Shown here: in pieces, positions 1 to 8,794 of the stretch
How positions within the stretch are numbered: the first letter of the stretch is position 1
Layout: each line of letters starts with the position of its first letter
Assembly (NCBI GenBank): GCA_937919945.1
Contig: CALESY010000078.1
Location: forward strand, 1-13,507
DNA length: 13,507 bases
From: an uncultured Chitinophagaceae bacterium
GTDB lineage: Bacteria > Bacteroidota > Bacteroidia > Chitinophagales > Chitinophagaceae
Direction: 5' to 3'
Made by a program: the position numbers and the translations under genes
Notes under the pieces: model-generated
What the model saw: the letters and a program-made list of their open reading frames with translations, nothing else
Told to the model about the DNA's origin: nothing
The model's database searches: none

Positions 1-3000
1 TCAACGGCACTTTTGTGGATTCATTACGCACAGAACAGGAATATGATGACTACGGCAACGTGATAAAACGTGTAACTGATTATGGTGGTGGATTTAAGGA
101 CTCACTGATAAATACCTTTCATAACAATACACCCAACTGGATACTTGGACGGCTGAGGTACTCAAGGCTTTACAGGAAGGCTATTGGCAAATCAACAATC
201 GTTAGGGCTAGTGCCTTTGATTATGATACCACTACCAATACTGGCTTATTGATAAATGAAATCATAGAACCTGATTCAGGCAATACAATCCGCATCAAGA
301 AATCCTATCAGTATGATGTTTTCGGCAACATAATACAAAGTTCTAAATCAGCATGGAATGGCAGTGCCGTTGAAACACGCACTACAACTTCTGTAATGGA
401 TTCTTTAGGCAGGTTTACCCTGAGTGCGACTAATCCTGTCGGACATATATCATACAGTACTTATGACCCGTTATTGGGTAAGGTGCTTACAAAAAAAGAC
501 ATCAATAATCATTCTACAATCCATTATTACGATGGCTTTGGCAGAATAATTAAATCAGTATTACCTGATGGAAATTGGACGACAACAGACTACCGTAAAT
601 GCTCCACGTTGTTTAATTGCCCAACACTTGCAACGCACTTAATATATACGCAATCAGCTACTGGGCCACCCGTAATTACCTATTATGATTTATTAGACAG
701 GGAAATTCGCAGTCAATCCAAAGGCTTTGCAGGAACAAATAAATACACAGACAAAGGTTATGATGATAAAGGTAGATTAACAAAACAAAGCCTACCGTAT
801 TACGCTACTGACACCGCTATATTCACCAGATTCCAATACGATATTATTGACCGTAACGTAATCACCAATCATCCGGCAAACAGAATAGACTCCATTATTT
901 ATAACGGCAGGACAATAATTGCAATTAATGCCCTCGGACAAAAAACGACAACTGTTAAGGATGCAAAAGAGCAAACAACACTTGTAAAAGATAATCAGAA
1001 TAACGCCCTTGCTTACGATTATGATGCAGCAAGCAGATTGCTTAAAACTACTGACCCTAATGGCAATAACATCATCCATCATTATGATGTTCACAATCAT
1101 ATTACGAAGACCCAAGACCCAGACATGGGTACTTTCACTTATTTTACCAACGGCTTCGGAGAACTCATTTCACAAACCGATGGTAAAAGCCAGACGGTAA
1201 GTGTTGAATATGATTCAATCAGCAGACCAACCAAACGAACAGAGCCAGAGGGTGTAACACGCTGGTATTACGACACCAAGCCCTACGGCAAAGGATTAAT
1301 TGACAGCATTACAAGTTATAATTTTTACAAGGCTGTATATACATACGACACACTCAGCAGACTTATTGCTTTCGCTGAGCGTATAGACAGCCAGTGGTAC
1401 ACCACCACGACTGAATACGATAGTTTTTCCAGAGTCAGAAAGAAAACTTATCCTTCAGGCTTTGCAACACTCTATATATACAATAGCAATGGCTATCTGA
1501 GTCAGGTTAAAAATGCTGCTAACAATACGGTACTGTGGGCGGCCAACATCCTTAATGCCAAAGATGAAATCGAGCAACAATCCTATGGCAATGGCACGCA
1601 GGTAAATAAAGTATATGACCCGCTGACAAACTTTCTAACACAAGTCACAACAAAGAAAAATGCTGCCTTTTTGCAAAGTCAGTCTTATTCGTATAACGCC
1701 ACTGGTTCTTTGATACAGCGAAAAGACTTATTGCATGGTAAACAGGAAGATTTTTGGTATGACGATTTAAGCCGCCTGACAAAATCCCAAGTTCTCGGGT
1801 TAGATTCTGTGATAATGCAGTACGACGTGCTTGGCAATATCACGTCCAAATCAGATGTCGGCACTTATACTTATGGCGGCGTTAACGCGCAGCCTCATCA
1901 AGTAAAATCCATATCGCTTAATACAACGCAGTGTATTCCCAGCCTACTCATCAGTCATCAGTTCAATTCATTCAACAAGGTTCGTGAGATAACAAAAGAT
2001 TCTTTCAGGGTGGATATTCAATATAGCCCTGACCGTCAGCGAAACGTTCAGAAAATGTATGTGAACGGTAAACTATCGCGCATTAAAATCTATGTGTCCG
2101 GCTTGTACGAAAAAGAAATCAAGAACGGTGATACCATCACTACGCATTATATAAGTGGTGGCGATGGTGTTATCGGTACATACACAACACATTCTATTGG
2201 CAAGAAAACAAGCTATCAATATTTTCACCGAGATCATCTTGGCAGCACGATAATGGTAACGAACGATACGGGCGCAGTACTGTCCAAGTATAGTTTTGAT
2301 GCGTGGGGGAAAAGACGAAATGCCGACTGGTCAAATATATTAACCGATACGGCAAAGCTATCTGCTGACAGAGGTTTTACAGGGCATGAACATTACGACC
2401 TGTTTAACCTCGTGGATATGAACGGACGTATCTACGACCCCGTAATCGGCAGGTTTACAAGTGCAGACCCGATAATTCAGGACATCACCAATCTGCAAAG
2501 CCTCAACAGATATTCGTATTGCGTGAATAATCCGCTATCCTATACCGACCCCAGCGGATTTTCATGGATTAGCAAAGCTTGGAAATCAGTAACAAGGGCT
2601 ATATCCAGAAACTGGAGGGAAATTGCAACAGCAGCCGTAGGAATCACTGTCGCGATTGCTACGGGTGGCACAGGCATTTCGTTTTGGGGTGCTGTGTATT
2701 CCGGCGCAGCAAGCGGCTTTGCATCTGCAACAACGGCGACATTATTGTCAGGGGGCAATTTAGGCGATGCCATTAAGGCTGGTATAAAAGGTGCTGTTAT
2801 ACAAGGGGTGACAGCAGGCGCAACCTATGAGGTTGGGGAGTTTTTAAAACATAAAACAGTAATAAATAATGTTTTTGACAAGGCAATGGCGCATGGAGTC
2901 GTTCAAGGTGGCTCAACTGTAGCCCAAGGTGGAAAATTCGTTCATGGATTTTATAGCGGTGCTGCTACAACTGTGGCTTCTCTCAAAATCAACGATATGA

Positions 3001-3527
3001 AAGTATATGAGAATCGAGTTATCGCTTCAGCAATTGTAGGAGGAACTGTATCCGAACTGTCAGGTGGTAAATTTGCAAACGGAGCTATTACTGGGGCATT
3101 TATTAGGATGTATAACGATGAGGCTTGGGATATTAACAATAATGGCAAAATGGAAAAAAATGAGGCTGATACTTGGTGGTTAAATAAAGATAACAAAGAT
3201 GTTTACGTAGATAATAGTAAAATTGACTGGCTAGGTCGATTTAATTGGCTTGAATCACCGTTAACTAATAGTATAAGAGTTGGTGAAAATTATTGCATTC
3301 CAACACCGCTAGCGTTTATTATACTACCATACGAAGTAGCTGCCACTTATGGAGGGACTTGTTTTAAAATACTTGGTAATTCGAGTGCAACAGTCATTGA
3401 TCAAAAATACCACTATGAATATAACAGTAGTGTTTTAAGAAATTTCATGACATGGTCAGGGAAACCACATGGTGAAGGGCAAGACTATATGATTCATTAT
3501 ATAAATCCAGAAATAAAATCAAGGTAA
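1..3527 (+). CDS. RHS repeat / polymorphic toxin protein, 5' partial
   Basis: The reading frame is open to the left edge (codons for Asn-Gly-Thr-Phe precede the GTG at 15), so the true start is outside the window and at least 1,170 residues are seen. Counting from the GTG, residues 1 to about 730 are YD repeats (for example YDDYGNV, YDAASRL, YDSISRP), which in this family build a hollow beta shell around a toxin. The RHS core follows: DHLGST at about 740, YDPVIGRFTSADP near 806 and DPSG at 845-848, the usual boundary before the variable tip. The tip has a Gly/Ala-rich hydrophobic segment (about 865-945), then an EF-hand-like loop at 1039-1050 (D-x-N-x-N-G-x-M-x-x-x-E), a WW pair, and a C-terminus with RNFMTW and GEGQDYMIHY. 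I do not recognise an enzyme class in the tip. The lipoprotein gene starting 5 bases downstream fits toxin-immunity pairing. The RHS assignment is secure; the toxin role is inferred. Confidence 0.93.
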   Translation, partial: NGTFVDSLRTEQEYDDYGNVIKRVTDYGGGFKDSLINTFHNNTPNWILGRLRYSRLYRKAIGKSTIVRASAFDYDTTTNTGLLINEIIEPDSGNTIRIKKSYQYDVFGNIIQSSKSAWNGSAVETRTTTSVMDSLGRFTLSATNPVGHISYSTYDPLLGKVLTKKDINNHSTIHYYDGFGRIIKSVLPDGNWTTTDYRKCSTLFNCPTLATHLIYTQSATGPPVITYYDLLDREIRSQSKGFAGTNKYTDKGYDDKGRLTKQSLPYYATDTAIFTRFQYDIIDRNVITNHPANRIDSIIYNGRTIIAINALGQKTTTVKDAKEQTTLVKDNQNNALAYDYDAASRLLKTTDPNGNNIIHHYDVHNHITKTQDPDMGTFTYFTNGFGELISQTDGKSQTVSVEYDSISRPTKRTEPEGVTRWYYDTKPYGKGLIDSITSYNFYKAVYTYDTLSRLIAFAERIDSQWYTTTTEYDSFSRVRKKTYPSGFATLYIYNSNGYLSQVKNAANNTVLWAANILNAKDEIEQQSYGNGTQVNKVYDPLTNFLTQVTTKKNAAFLQSQSYSYNATGSLIQRKDLLHGKQEDFWYDDLSRLTKSQVLGLDSVIMQYDVLGNITSKSDVGTYTYGGVNAQPHQVKSISLNTTQCIPSLLISHQFNSFNKVREITKDSFRVDIQYSPDRQRNVQKMYVNGKLSRIKIYVSGLYEKEIKNGDTITTHYISGGDGVIGTYTTHSIGKKTSYQYFHRDHLGSTIMVTNDTGAVLSKYSFDAWGKRRNADWSNILTDTAKLSADRGFTGHEHYDLFNLVDMNGRIYDPVIGRFTSADPIIQDITNLQSLNRYSYCVNNPLSYTDPSGFSWISKAWKSVTRAISRNWREIATAAVGITVAIATGGTGISFWGAVYSGAASGFASATTATLLSGGNLGDAIKAGIKGAVIQGVTAGATYEVGEFLKHKTVINNVFDKAMAHGVVQGGSTVAQGGKFVHGFYSGAATTVASLKINDMKVYENRVIASAIVGGTVSELSGGKFANGAITGAFIRMYNDEAWDINNNGKMEKNEADTWWLNKDNKDVYVDNSKIDWLGRFNWLESPLTNSIRVGENYCIPTPLAFIILPYEVAATYGGTCFKILGNSSATVIDQKYHYEYNSSVLRNFMTWSGKPHGEGQDYMIHYINPEIKSR
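3521..3524 (+). promoter_or_regulatory. Ribosome binding site of the lipoprotein gene
   Basis: AAGG lies at the very end of the RHS coding region, 8 bases before the ATG at 3533. It favours that start over the second ATG at 3539 and suggests translation coupled to RHS on one transcript. Confidence 0.35.
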
Positions 3528-3532
3528 ATCAT

Positions 3533-3976
3533 ATGTCAATGATAAAACTACTTAATGTGGCATCAATATGTTTCTATTTTATTGGGTGTAGTGAGCAGAG
3601 ATACTTGGGTGAAAATTATTATTATTTACCTGTGTATGAAGCTCTTGACATGGGTTATCCTGGTGGGGCAGTAATATATAGATCTGAGCAGGTTAATTAT
3701 TTCGACGATGTCAAAATTTGTGGTGATGTAATAGATGTTGAATTTGATGAAGTGTTTGTTTTAGCGATTCAAGACCCCAATCAAAATGTTTTGTGTGATA
3801 AAAAAACAGAGACGTACTTAACAGATGTTGTTGGATTAAACTATTGGATTATTGCTAAACAAGAAGACATAGTTTATGGTCCCTATTCAAAAGAAAAATT
3901 CCAAACTGCAAGAATAATATTGAAAGTTCCTACAGATTTAACAATGAGATTATTGTCTCGTGATAAAGTAGTATGA
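3533..3976 (+). CDS. Small lipoprotein, candidate RHS immunity protein
   Basis: This 147-residue protein begins with a hydrophobic signal segment and an acceptable lipobox (Phe-Ile-Gly-Cys, Cys19), so it is probably an exported lipoprotein. The mature part is rich in Tyr, Asp and Val and has no helix-rich or membrane region. The stretch from YWIIAKQ through VYGPYSKEKF to the C-terminus recalls DUF3997-type bacterial lipoproteins, but that is memory of a pattern and not a search result. It begins 5 bases after the RHS stop and appears co-transcribed with it. Small proteins in exactly this place after RHS tips are commonly immunity proteins, and a lipoprotein would act against a toxin in the periplasm or at the membrane. 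Base composition is AT-rich like the RHS tip, which fits the two being acquired together. The function is inferred from position only. Confidence 0.8.
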   Translation: MSMIKLLNVASICFYFIGCSEQRYLGENYYYLPVYEALDMGYPGGAVIYRSEQVNYFDDVKICGDVIDVEFDEVFVLAIQDPNQNVLCDKKTETYLTDVVGLNYWIIAKQEDIVYGPYSKEKFQTARIILKVPTDLTMRLLSRDKVV

Positions 3977-4059
3977 ACGTTTTGTAGTTGATAATTGCTT
4001 TAATTAAATAATGTGTATTAGAATTTATTATTCTCAAGTATGATCAAAATATTCAACAA

Positions 4060-4938
4060 ATGAAGGGTTTCTTTTTACTACTGAATTGTCTTGTTAATTT
4101 ACAATATGCTTGTTCTCAAACAATCACCTTCAACTACGACGCGTCTGGCAACCTAATATCCAAAACTGTCAATGGCACAAAGCCCGCAGTAAAAACATCA
4201 GGTGATACATTAGTGTGTCAGTGTGCAATTGCAAAAATCTCATCATCGGGAGCAAACACATACCAATGGAGTATTGGCGGAACTGGAAATTCAATATCAG
4301 TCATTGCCGATAGCCCACGCAAATATTCAGTTATCGGCACAAACATTAAAGGCTGTAAGGATACGGCGTATCATTTCCTAAATGTTGTGTTGTTGCCAGC
4401 CAATGATACGATTTATGGTGACACACTCGCCTTTATAAATACGAAGGATACTTTTTCTGCGCCTTATCATGCGGGCTCATCCTATAAATGGCTGGTGACA
4501 AATGGCACTTTGCTTACCGCAACTGACACCAATGTTGTAGAGGTGTTGTGGGGTAGTGCAACAGGCATAGGTACAGTTGAAGCCTATCAGACCGTCAATA
4601 ACGGTATGTGTAAAACACCATCTGTATTTAAGAATGTACGTTTGATAGACTTTCCTACATCCGTGCAATCAAATGATAAAATTGGATTGTTGAAAGTTTA
4701 TCCAAACCCTGCACAAAATGGGGTGCAGATAGACTTTGTTCCTATTTATCTGGATGACTATTCCTTATCAATTTATAGTGCTGACGGTCGAAACATATAT
4801 AAAGAACAGCTTACGAAGAATAATAGCTATCGGATTTATTTAAGCGATAAAATATTCCTCATATCGGGCGAATATCAGATTCATATTATTTCAAAAGCAG
4901 GACAAGTTTCTGCAAAACTTACATACATCAAAAACTAA
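4060..4938 (+). CDS. T9SS type A sorting-domain protein with YD-like motif
   Basis: This 292-residue secreted protein has a signal peptide (residues 1 to about 19, cut near Ser-Gln). Directly after it comes ITFNYDASGNLISKTVNG, which matches one RHS/YD repeat. The middle (about 45-200) is beta-rich with paired Cys and Thr/Ser-rich strands, and YQWSIGG resembles Bacteroidota PKD/Ig-like domains. The last 85 or so residues hold LKVYPNPAQNGVQIDF and an ISGEYQIHI strand, the T9SS type A sorting domain that is recognised at the outer membrane and removed as the protein is exported or anchored. It is the first of three tightly spaced genes (6 bases to the next). There is no clear Shine-Dalgarno site, only an A-rich stretch before the ATG, as is common in this phylum. 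The specific role is unknown; a link with RHS proteins is suggested by the YD motif and the neighbourhood. Confidence 0.88.
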   Translation: MKGFFLLLNCLVNLQYACSQTITFNYDASGNLISKTVNGTKPAVKTSGDTLVCQCAIAKISSSGANTYQWSIGGTGNSISVIADSPRKYSVIGTNIKGCKDTAYHFLNVVLLPANDTIYGDTLAFINTKDTFSAPYHAGSSYKWLVTNGTLLTATDTNVVEVLWGSATGIGTVEAYQTVNNGMCKTPSVFKNVRLIDFPTSVQSNDKIGLLKVYPNPAQNGVQIDFVPIYLDDYSLSIYSADGRNIYKEQLTKNNSYRIYLSDKIFLISGEYQIHIISKAGQVSAKLTYIKN

Positions 4939-4944
4939 CTAATC

Positions 4945-6498
4945 ATGAGAAAGGGTATTCTATTCGTATTATTCCTGTTACTAACTACGAGCATTTTCGC
5001 ACAACAAAAGGCTAATTTTCAGGGCAAAGTTTATCAAAACGGCTTTGCTATCAATAAGAATGGCGCAAGCATCAGTTTTTATATTGGTTCATCGCTAAAC
5101 TGGTCTTATTCTACATTAGTAAATATTAAAAACGGGCTTTACACTACTTCTATAGATTTTCCTGATGATTTATTTGACAGTGCAAATGCCTCACGAGAAA
5201 TGGTAGTCATTCTTGACGGTGTACCGATAGATACGGTGACTATTTTTGCGCCCCTTGAACGTGACCCAACCGTTAGGCGTTATATCAAGGACAGTGTTCA
5301 ATGGTCGAACATCCAACACAAACCTACTGTTGACACCAGTTATACTAACGAAATTCAGAATCTGAGTTTAAATGGTGACACCTTAAAAATCTCTGGCGGC
5401 AATTCAGTTATTTTGCCAAGTACTTCTACAATCAATGGGCGATTTAAACTAATTGACAGCTCAACCCGCCAAGTTATATCTACGTTAGGCACAGGTTACG
5501 TTACTTGCGCAGGTGCAACAAATCAAGTTATTTGGCAATCTTTCAGAGCAAGTGAAACGGGCAAACTTAAATACTTGACAGTTCCTGTTGCAGCCTCATG
5601 TAGTGGCTATGTCATAGTACATATATATGCTGGTCAAGGCAATACTTCTCAGGTGTTAGGCTTTAAAAACTGCCCAGTTAGTAATGTGCTCACCAACCAA
5701 CTATTAGATTTATCGACAGGACTAAGCTCTTCTATTTCAGGTTCAATTTCTTTGATAGAAGGTAACATATACACATTTCAAATTACACCACCTGTTAGCT
5801 GCTTTGCTTCAGTTGGTTGTAATAGTGCAAACCCATACTTAGACGGCATATCAAGTATTTCTACTACAACAGATATTCCTTTCGATCTATCCATAGATAA
5901 AACTTCACCACCAAATATAACAGTAATCAGTAGTGGGTATGTAGGTATTGGAATTGACTCACCGACAGCGCAACTTCATGTAGGCGGTAGGATAAAAGAC
6001 AAAACAGGTTTTGTGATGCCAGTAGGAACAATGCTCCCTTATGCAGGCTCAACAGCCCCTGAGGGTTGGCTGTTATGTGATGGTAGTGCTGTTAGCAGGA
6101 TAACTTATTCAGATTTATTTAAAGCAATTGGTACTGCATGGGGCAATGGGAATGGTAGTTCTACATTCAATATTCCTGATGCACGAGGAAAATTTCCTCG
6201 TGGTGTAGATGACTCACCAACACAAGGTACATCCAATACTGACCCTGACAGGGCAACGAGAACTGCTACTAATTCAGGTGGAAATACTGGTAATAAAGTT
6301 GGCACTTTGCAAAGTGATGCTTTAAAAGTTCATAATCACGGGTTCACCAGTAGCCTTGCAGTCTATCAATTTCCAAGCGGCAGTTTAAAAGTAACTGGTG
6401 GCACTGATTACGCCTTCAAAAATATACTCACAAACAATACTGGTGATAGTGAAACAAGACCTGTAAATATCTATGTTAATTATATAATCAAATACTAA
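4945..6498 (+). CDS. Exported phage tail-collar domain protein
   Basis: This 517-residue protein has a signal peptide cut after about residue 19 (IFA/QQ), so it is exported even though its C-terminus is phage-like. Residues 24-115 form a beta-rich region. NEIQNLSLNGDTLKISGGNSVILP (about 130-155) is a motif often seen in Bacteroidota tail-fibre-like secreted proteins. A beta-rich middle follows (about 165-325) with several Cys residues, then GYVGIGIDSPTAQLHVGG (about 331-348), typical of trimeric fibre stems. From about 355 to the end is the tail collar domain: PVGTMLPYAG, PEGWLLCDG, FNIPDARGKFPRG and a C-terminal RPVNIYVNYIIKY. It lies between two T9SS-sorted proteins (6 and 4 bases away), so it is probably made with them and sits at the cell surface. 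There is no T9SS sorting domain of its own. Binding of a surface ligand is plausible but unproven. Confidence 0.9.
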   Translation: MRKGILFVLFLLLTTSIFAQQKANFQGKVYQNGFAINKNGASISFYIGSSLNWSYSTLVNIKNGLYTTSIDFPDDLFDSANASREMVVILDGVPIDTVTIFAPLERDPTVRRYIKDSVQWSNIQHKPTVDTSYTNEIQNLSLNGDTLKISGGNSVILPSTSTINGRFKLIDSSTRQVISTLGTGYVTCAGATNQVIWQSFRASETGKLKYLTVPVAASCSGYVIVHIYAGQGNTSQVLGFKNCPVSNVLTNQLLDLSTGLSSSISGSISLIEGNIYTFQITPPVSCFASVGCNSANPYLDGISSISTTTDIPFDLSIDKTSPPNITVISSGYVGIGIDSPTAQLHVGGRIKDKTGFVMPVGTMLPYAGSTAPEGWLLCDGSAVSRITYSDLFKAIGTAWGNGNGSSTFNIPDARGKFPRGVDDSPTQGTSNTDPDRATRTATNSGGNTGNKVGTLQSDALKVHNHGFTSSLAVYQFPSGSLKVTGGTDYAFKNILTNNTGDSETRPVNIYVNYIIKY

Positions 6499-6502
6499 GT
6501 GT

Positions 6503-6997
6503 ATGAAAATAGCTTTCTTAATTTTGTTACTGATGCTCATGAATATTGCCCATGCACAAATTATTCAAACAAAAAATGTGCTTTCTTTAGGGGGCAATAT
6601 TCACTCTAGTGTATATACTTCTTATGCAGTAATTGGGCAAATTGCTAACAGCAAATTTTCGAAGAATTTTTATTCTGGAACGATTGGCTATCTTGACGAT
6701 TCAGATAACGAACCAAATGAAGTAACATCAGTCGAAAAAGGAAATTATAAAATAGAAATATACCCGAACCCTTCTGATAGAGAGGTGTATATTGATTGGA
6801 ATCAATTAGAGAATACACCTGTTGAAATCATTGTTGTAAATTCGTTAGGTGTTGTTCTTTTTCAAAAAAACTACGAGAACAATAAGCAGCATAATATCCA
6901 ATTACCCAAAGAGACATTTAACACATCAGGAACATACTTTGTTCATTTGAAATTTTCAAATAGGAGTATTAGTAAGAACTTCGTCATTATTCGTTGA
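6503..6997 (+). CDS. Small T9SS type A sorting-domain protein
   Basis: This 164-residue protein has a signal peptide ending AHA/Q at residues 16-19. Residues about 28-65 (GGNIHSSVYTSYAVIGQIAN ... YSGTIGYLDD) match the short module that in Bacteroidota often precedes a sorting domain. YKIEIYPNPSDREVYIDW (about 82-99) through the final strand FVIIR is the T9SS type A sorting domain. Almost nothing remains between signal and sorting domain, so it is probably a small surface or adaptor protein and not an enzyme. It starts 4 bases after the collar gene and is the last gene of this run. No convincing terminator follows, and the sequence changes character within the next 120 bases. Confidence 0.88.
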   Translation: MKIAFLILLLMLMNIAHAQIIQTKNVLSLGGNIHSSVYTSYAVIGQIANSKFSKNFYSGTIGYLDDSDNEPNEVTSVEKGNYKIEIYPNPSDREVYIDWNQLENTPVEIIVVNSLGVVLFQKNYENNKQHNIQLPKETFNTSGTYFVHLKFSNRSISKNFVIIR

Positions 6998-7115
6998 TTA
7001 AAACAGATGATAATACCGTTACAGCTACTATTTTTTGCAGTATTTCTTTACTCTTCCTTAACCAAATCCAGATAAGATAAAGATGTCTACTTATACGTGT
7101 AGGTAATCGGATTAT

Positions 7116-7904
7116 ATGGATTGGGTTGTGGGAACGGGCGTTACTAAAGCATTCAACGAAAAAGCCAAGTTGCATCTCGAGTTAAGTCGGGCGGGGATGG
7201 CGGAGGATGTTGGATTGATTGGTTTGAATAACGCTCCGCTAGAAAATGCCAAGCCGGAAATCATCGCCAAGAAGAAAAAGCAGCAGCATACGGCGGAGAT
7301 AATGCGCTTGATTGAGCAGACACGTGAAAAACTCAATGATTTCATTTACAAGATGGATTTGGATTTGTTTGAGGCGAAGCAGGAATTGCAACGCTATCAG
7401 GACATGACGGCGGAGCGGGCTGCATTATCGCATGGCATTAATGCGCTGGAGCGCGGAGAAACCTTAGAGCGCAATCCCGATGGGACATTAAAAGACAAGC
7501 ACTTGCAAAACGCGGTTGAGCATTACGCTGGTGAGCATCATCTGCCAACCAATTTTAATGATGATGCGTATGTGCTAGCACTGGCAAGGAATGCGATTGA
7601 AACTTACCACACGGCGAAGCATCTTGAGCAGTTGGTGGATGTTCAAACCCAAATCGTGGACGTGATGCAAACGGGTCGTGATGAAGCCGTATCTATCCAG
7701 CATGATTTGGACAACGCCGATAACCTCAGCGAAACTGAGGTTAAAGAAAAGTGTTCACAGGCATACAAAAATATGGATACAACCACTCAGACTGTTGATG
7801 GATTGACTGAACGTAAGAATGTCATTCTTGATACTGGTAAAGTTAAATCGCACGAAATAGTGCCTCAGCACCAACACGCACAGGTACTTAGCCCACAATT
7901 TTAG
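7116..7904 (+). CDS. Coiled-coil protein of unknown function
   Basis: This 262-residue, charged, cytoplasmic-looking protein has no signal peptide or membrane segment. It is mostly helical: Lys/Gln-rich KKKKQQHTAEIMRLIEQ begins a long amphipathic stretch (about 52-115), and a second runs about 150-205. In between, RNPDGTLKDKHLQNAVEHYAGEH looks like a globular insert. I recognise no family. An in-frame stop lies 12 bases upstream of the ATG and no Shine-Dalgarno site precedes it; Met28 (7197) is a possible alternative start. The weak start just inside a composition change raises the possibility that the 5' part of a longer gene was lost when this region was assembled. Its 3' end overlaps the convergent exported-protein gene by 4 bases. 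A role in conjugation or mobilisation is possible from context only. Confidence 0.65.
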   Translation: MDWVVGTGVTKAFNEKAKLHLELSRAGMAEDVGLIGLNNAPLENAKPEIIAKKKKQQHTAEIMRLIEQTREKLNDFIYKMDLDLFEAKQELQRYQDMTAERAALSHGINALERGETLERNPDGTLKDKHLQNAVEHYAGEHHLPTNFNDDAYVLALARNAIETYHTAKHLEQLVDVQTQIVDVMQTGRDEAVSIQHDLDNADNLSETEVKEKCSQAYKNMDTTTQTVDGLTERKNVILDTGKVKSHEIVPQHQHAQVLSPQF

Positions 7905-8434
7905 TCCCCAACACCTGATACAAAATTATCTGCACCAGAGCCGTTGTGTGTCGTCCTTATTTTTGTTCGGATTAATGACAATGGATAATCGCTTTCATTT
8001 TTTGCTAGCATGACAGAAGATAGCTTGCTCTGTTTACCAACAAACACAATGCCCCAACTACCATCGGCTTTTACAATTCTGCAATCAATATTGTCGTTTT
8101 TATAAAAGATGACATCGTGCGTTTCTCCATCGGCATTAGCAGTTTTTCTTTTATCATTTAGCAACAAAACAATATTCTCATACCCTTGCCAGTCCATCTC
8201 GCGGATGATTTGTTTGACCGCTTCGATGAACTTTGCATCATCGGATGCTACGCCAATGATAACGGGGTGGCGTTGATGGTTGCGTATCACGAAATCATAA
8301 GCGGCTTCAATGCCTTGCCCTCTCACATCATACATCACACGTGTATCAACGCTTGCGCGTTTTTGTTTTTCGCTTTGCGCGCATGTCAGAAATGGCAGTA
8401 GCAGTATCGTACCTGCCAGTACAATTTTATTCAT
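7901..8434 (-). CDS. Exported protein of unknown function
   Basis: This 177-residue protein has a clear signal peptide (MNKIVLAGTILLLPFLTCA, cut before Gln20). Thr before Cys18 makes lipidation unlikely, so it is probably periplasmic. The mature part alternates strands and helices: YDFVIRNHQRHPVIIGVASDD, FIEAVKQIIREM, YENIVLLLND, then a strand-rich half with DVIFYKNDN, CRIVKADGSWGIVFVG and LSLIRTKIRTTHNGS. I do not recognise the family. It lies 29 bases downstream of the small membrane protein on the same strand and may share its transcript, and it ends in a 4-base overlap with the coiled-coil gene on the other strand. Confidence 0.75.
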   Translation of the reverse strand: MNKIVLAGTILLLPFLTCAQSEKQKRASVDTRVMYDVRGQGIEAAYDFVIRNHQRHPVIIGVASDDAKFIEAVKQIIREMDWQGYENIVLLLNDKRKTANADGETHDVIFYKNDNIDCRIVKADGSWGIVFVGKQSKLSSVMLAKNESDYPLSLIRTKIRTTHNGSGADNFVSGVGD

Positions 8435-8463
8435 GTTATTGAATTTTTACTTGTTTACAAATT

Positions 8464-8757
8464 CTATCCGCCGAATAATCCGGAGATAATGCTCCAGATA
8501 AAGCTTCTGATGGCAGCGTTCATCAGAAACATGATGACAGCAGCACCAATAAAAATCAGTTGTACGAGTACCGCTTCCACCCATCGTCCGATGGCATAGC
8601 CAATGAACCCTAATATTAGGATGGCAAGCAAAATCGCTCCGCCTTCCATGTCTTGCTCTCCGCCCATTGCCAGCGCGGCCAGTATGCCGATAACGGCAAA
8701 GACTCCGCCTAGGGGGCTGTCGTCATTGTTGCTTGTTTTTTGTTGTTGTTTATTCAT
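8464..8757 (-). CDS. Small multi-pass membrane protein
   Basis: This 97-residue protein begins with a polar stretch (KQQQKTSNNDDS). About three or four hydrophobic segments follow: GGVFAVIGILAALAMGG (about 17-33), GGAILLAILILGFIGYAIG (39-57), AVLVQLIFIGAAVIMFLM (62-79) and an amphipathic C-terminal IRSFIWSIISGLFGG. An acidic loop (EQDMEG) separates the first two. I recognise no family. It sits between the resolvase (37 bases upstream) and the exported protein (29 bases downstream), all on -. That order suggests a small accessory run carried with the recombinase. A holin-like or secretion-linked role cannot be told from sequence. Confidence 0.7.
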   Translation of the reverse strand: MNKQQQKTSNNDDSPLGGVFAVIGILAALAMGGEQDMEGGAILLAILILGFIGYAIGRWVEAVLVQLIFIGAAVIMFLMNAAIRSFIWSIISGLFGG

Positions 8758-8794
8758 TACTTAAAAAAGTTTTCAAATTTTTCTTCCCCCTTGC

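Noticed and set aside
2540..2773. Open frames opposite the RHS core and tip.
   Set aside because: Low-complexity shadows of the Ala/Gly-rich RHS segment with no start signals.
7015..7024. ACCGTTACAG near the left junction resembles ACCGTTATAG at 13495-13504, a possible attachment-site pair.
   Set aside because: Nine of ten bases is expected by chance at this scale, and no longer flanking identity exists.
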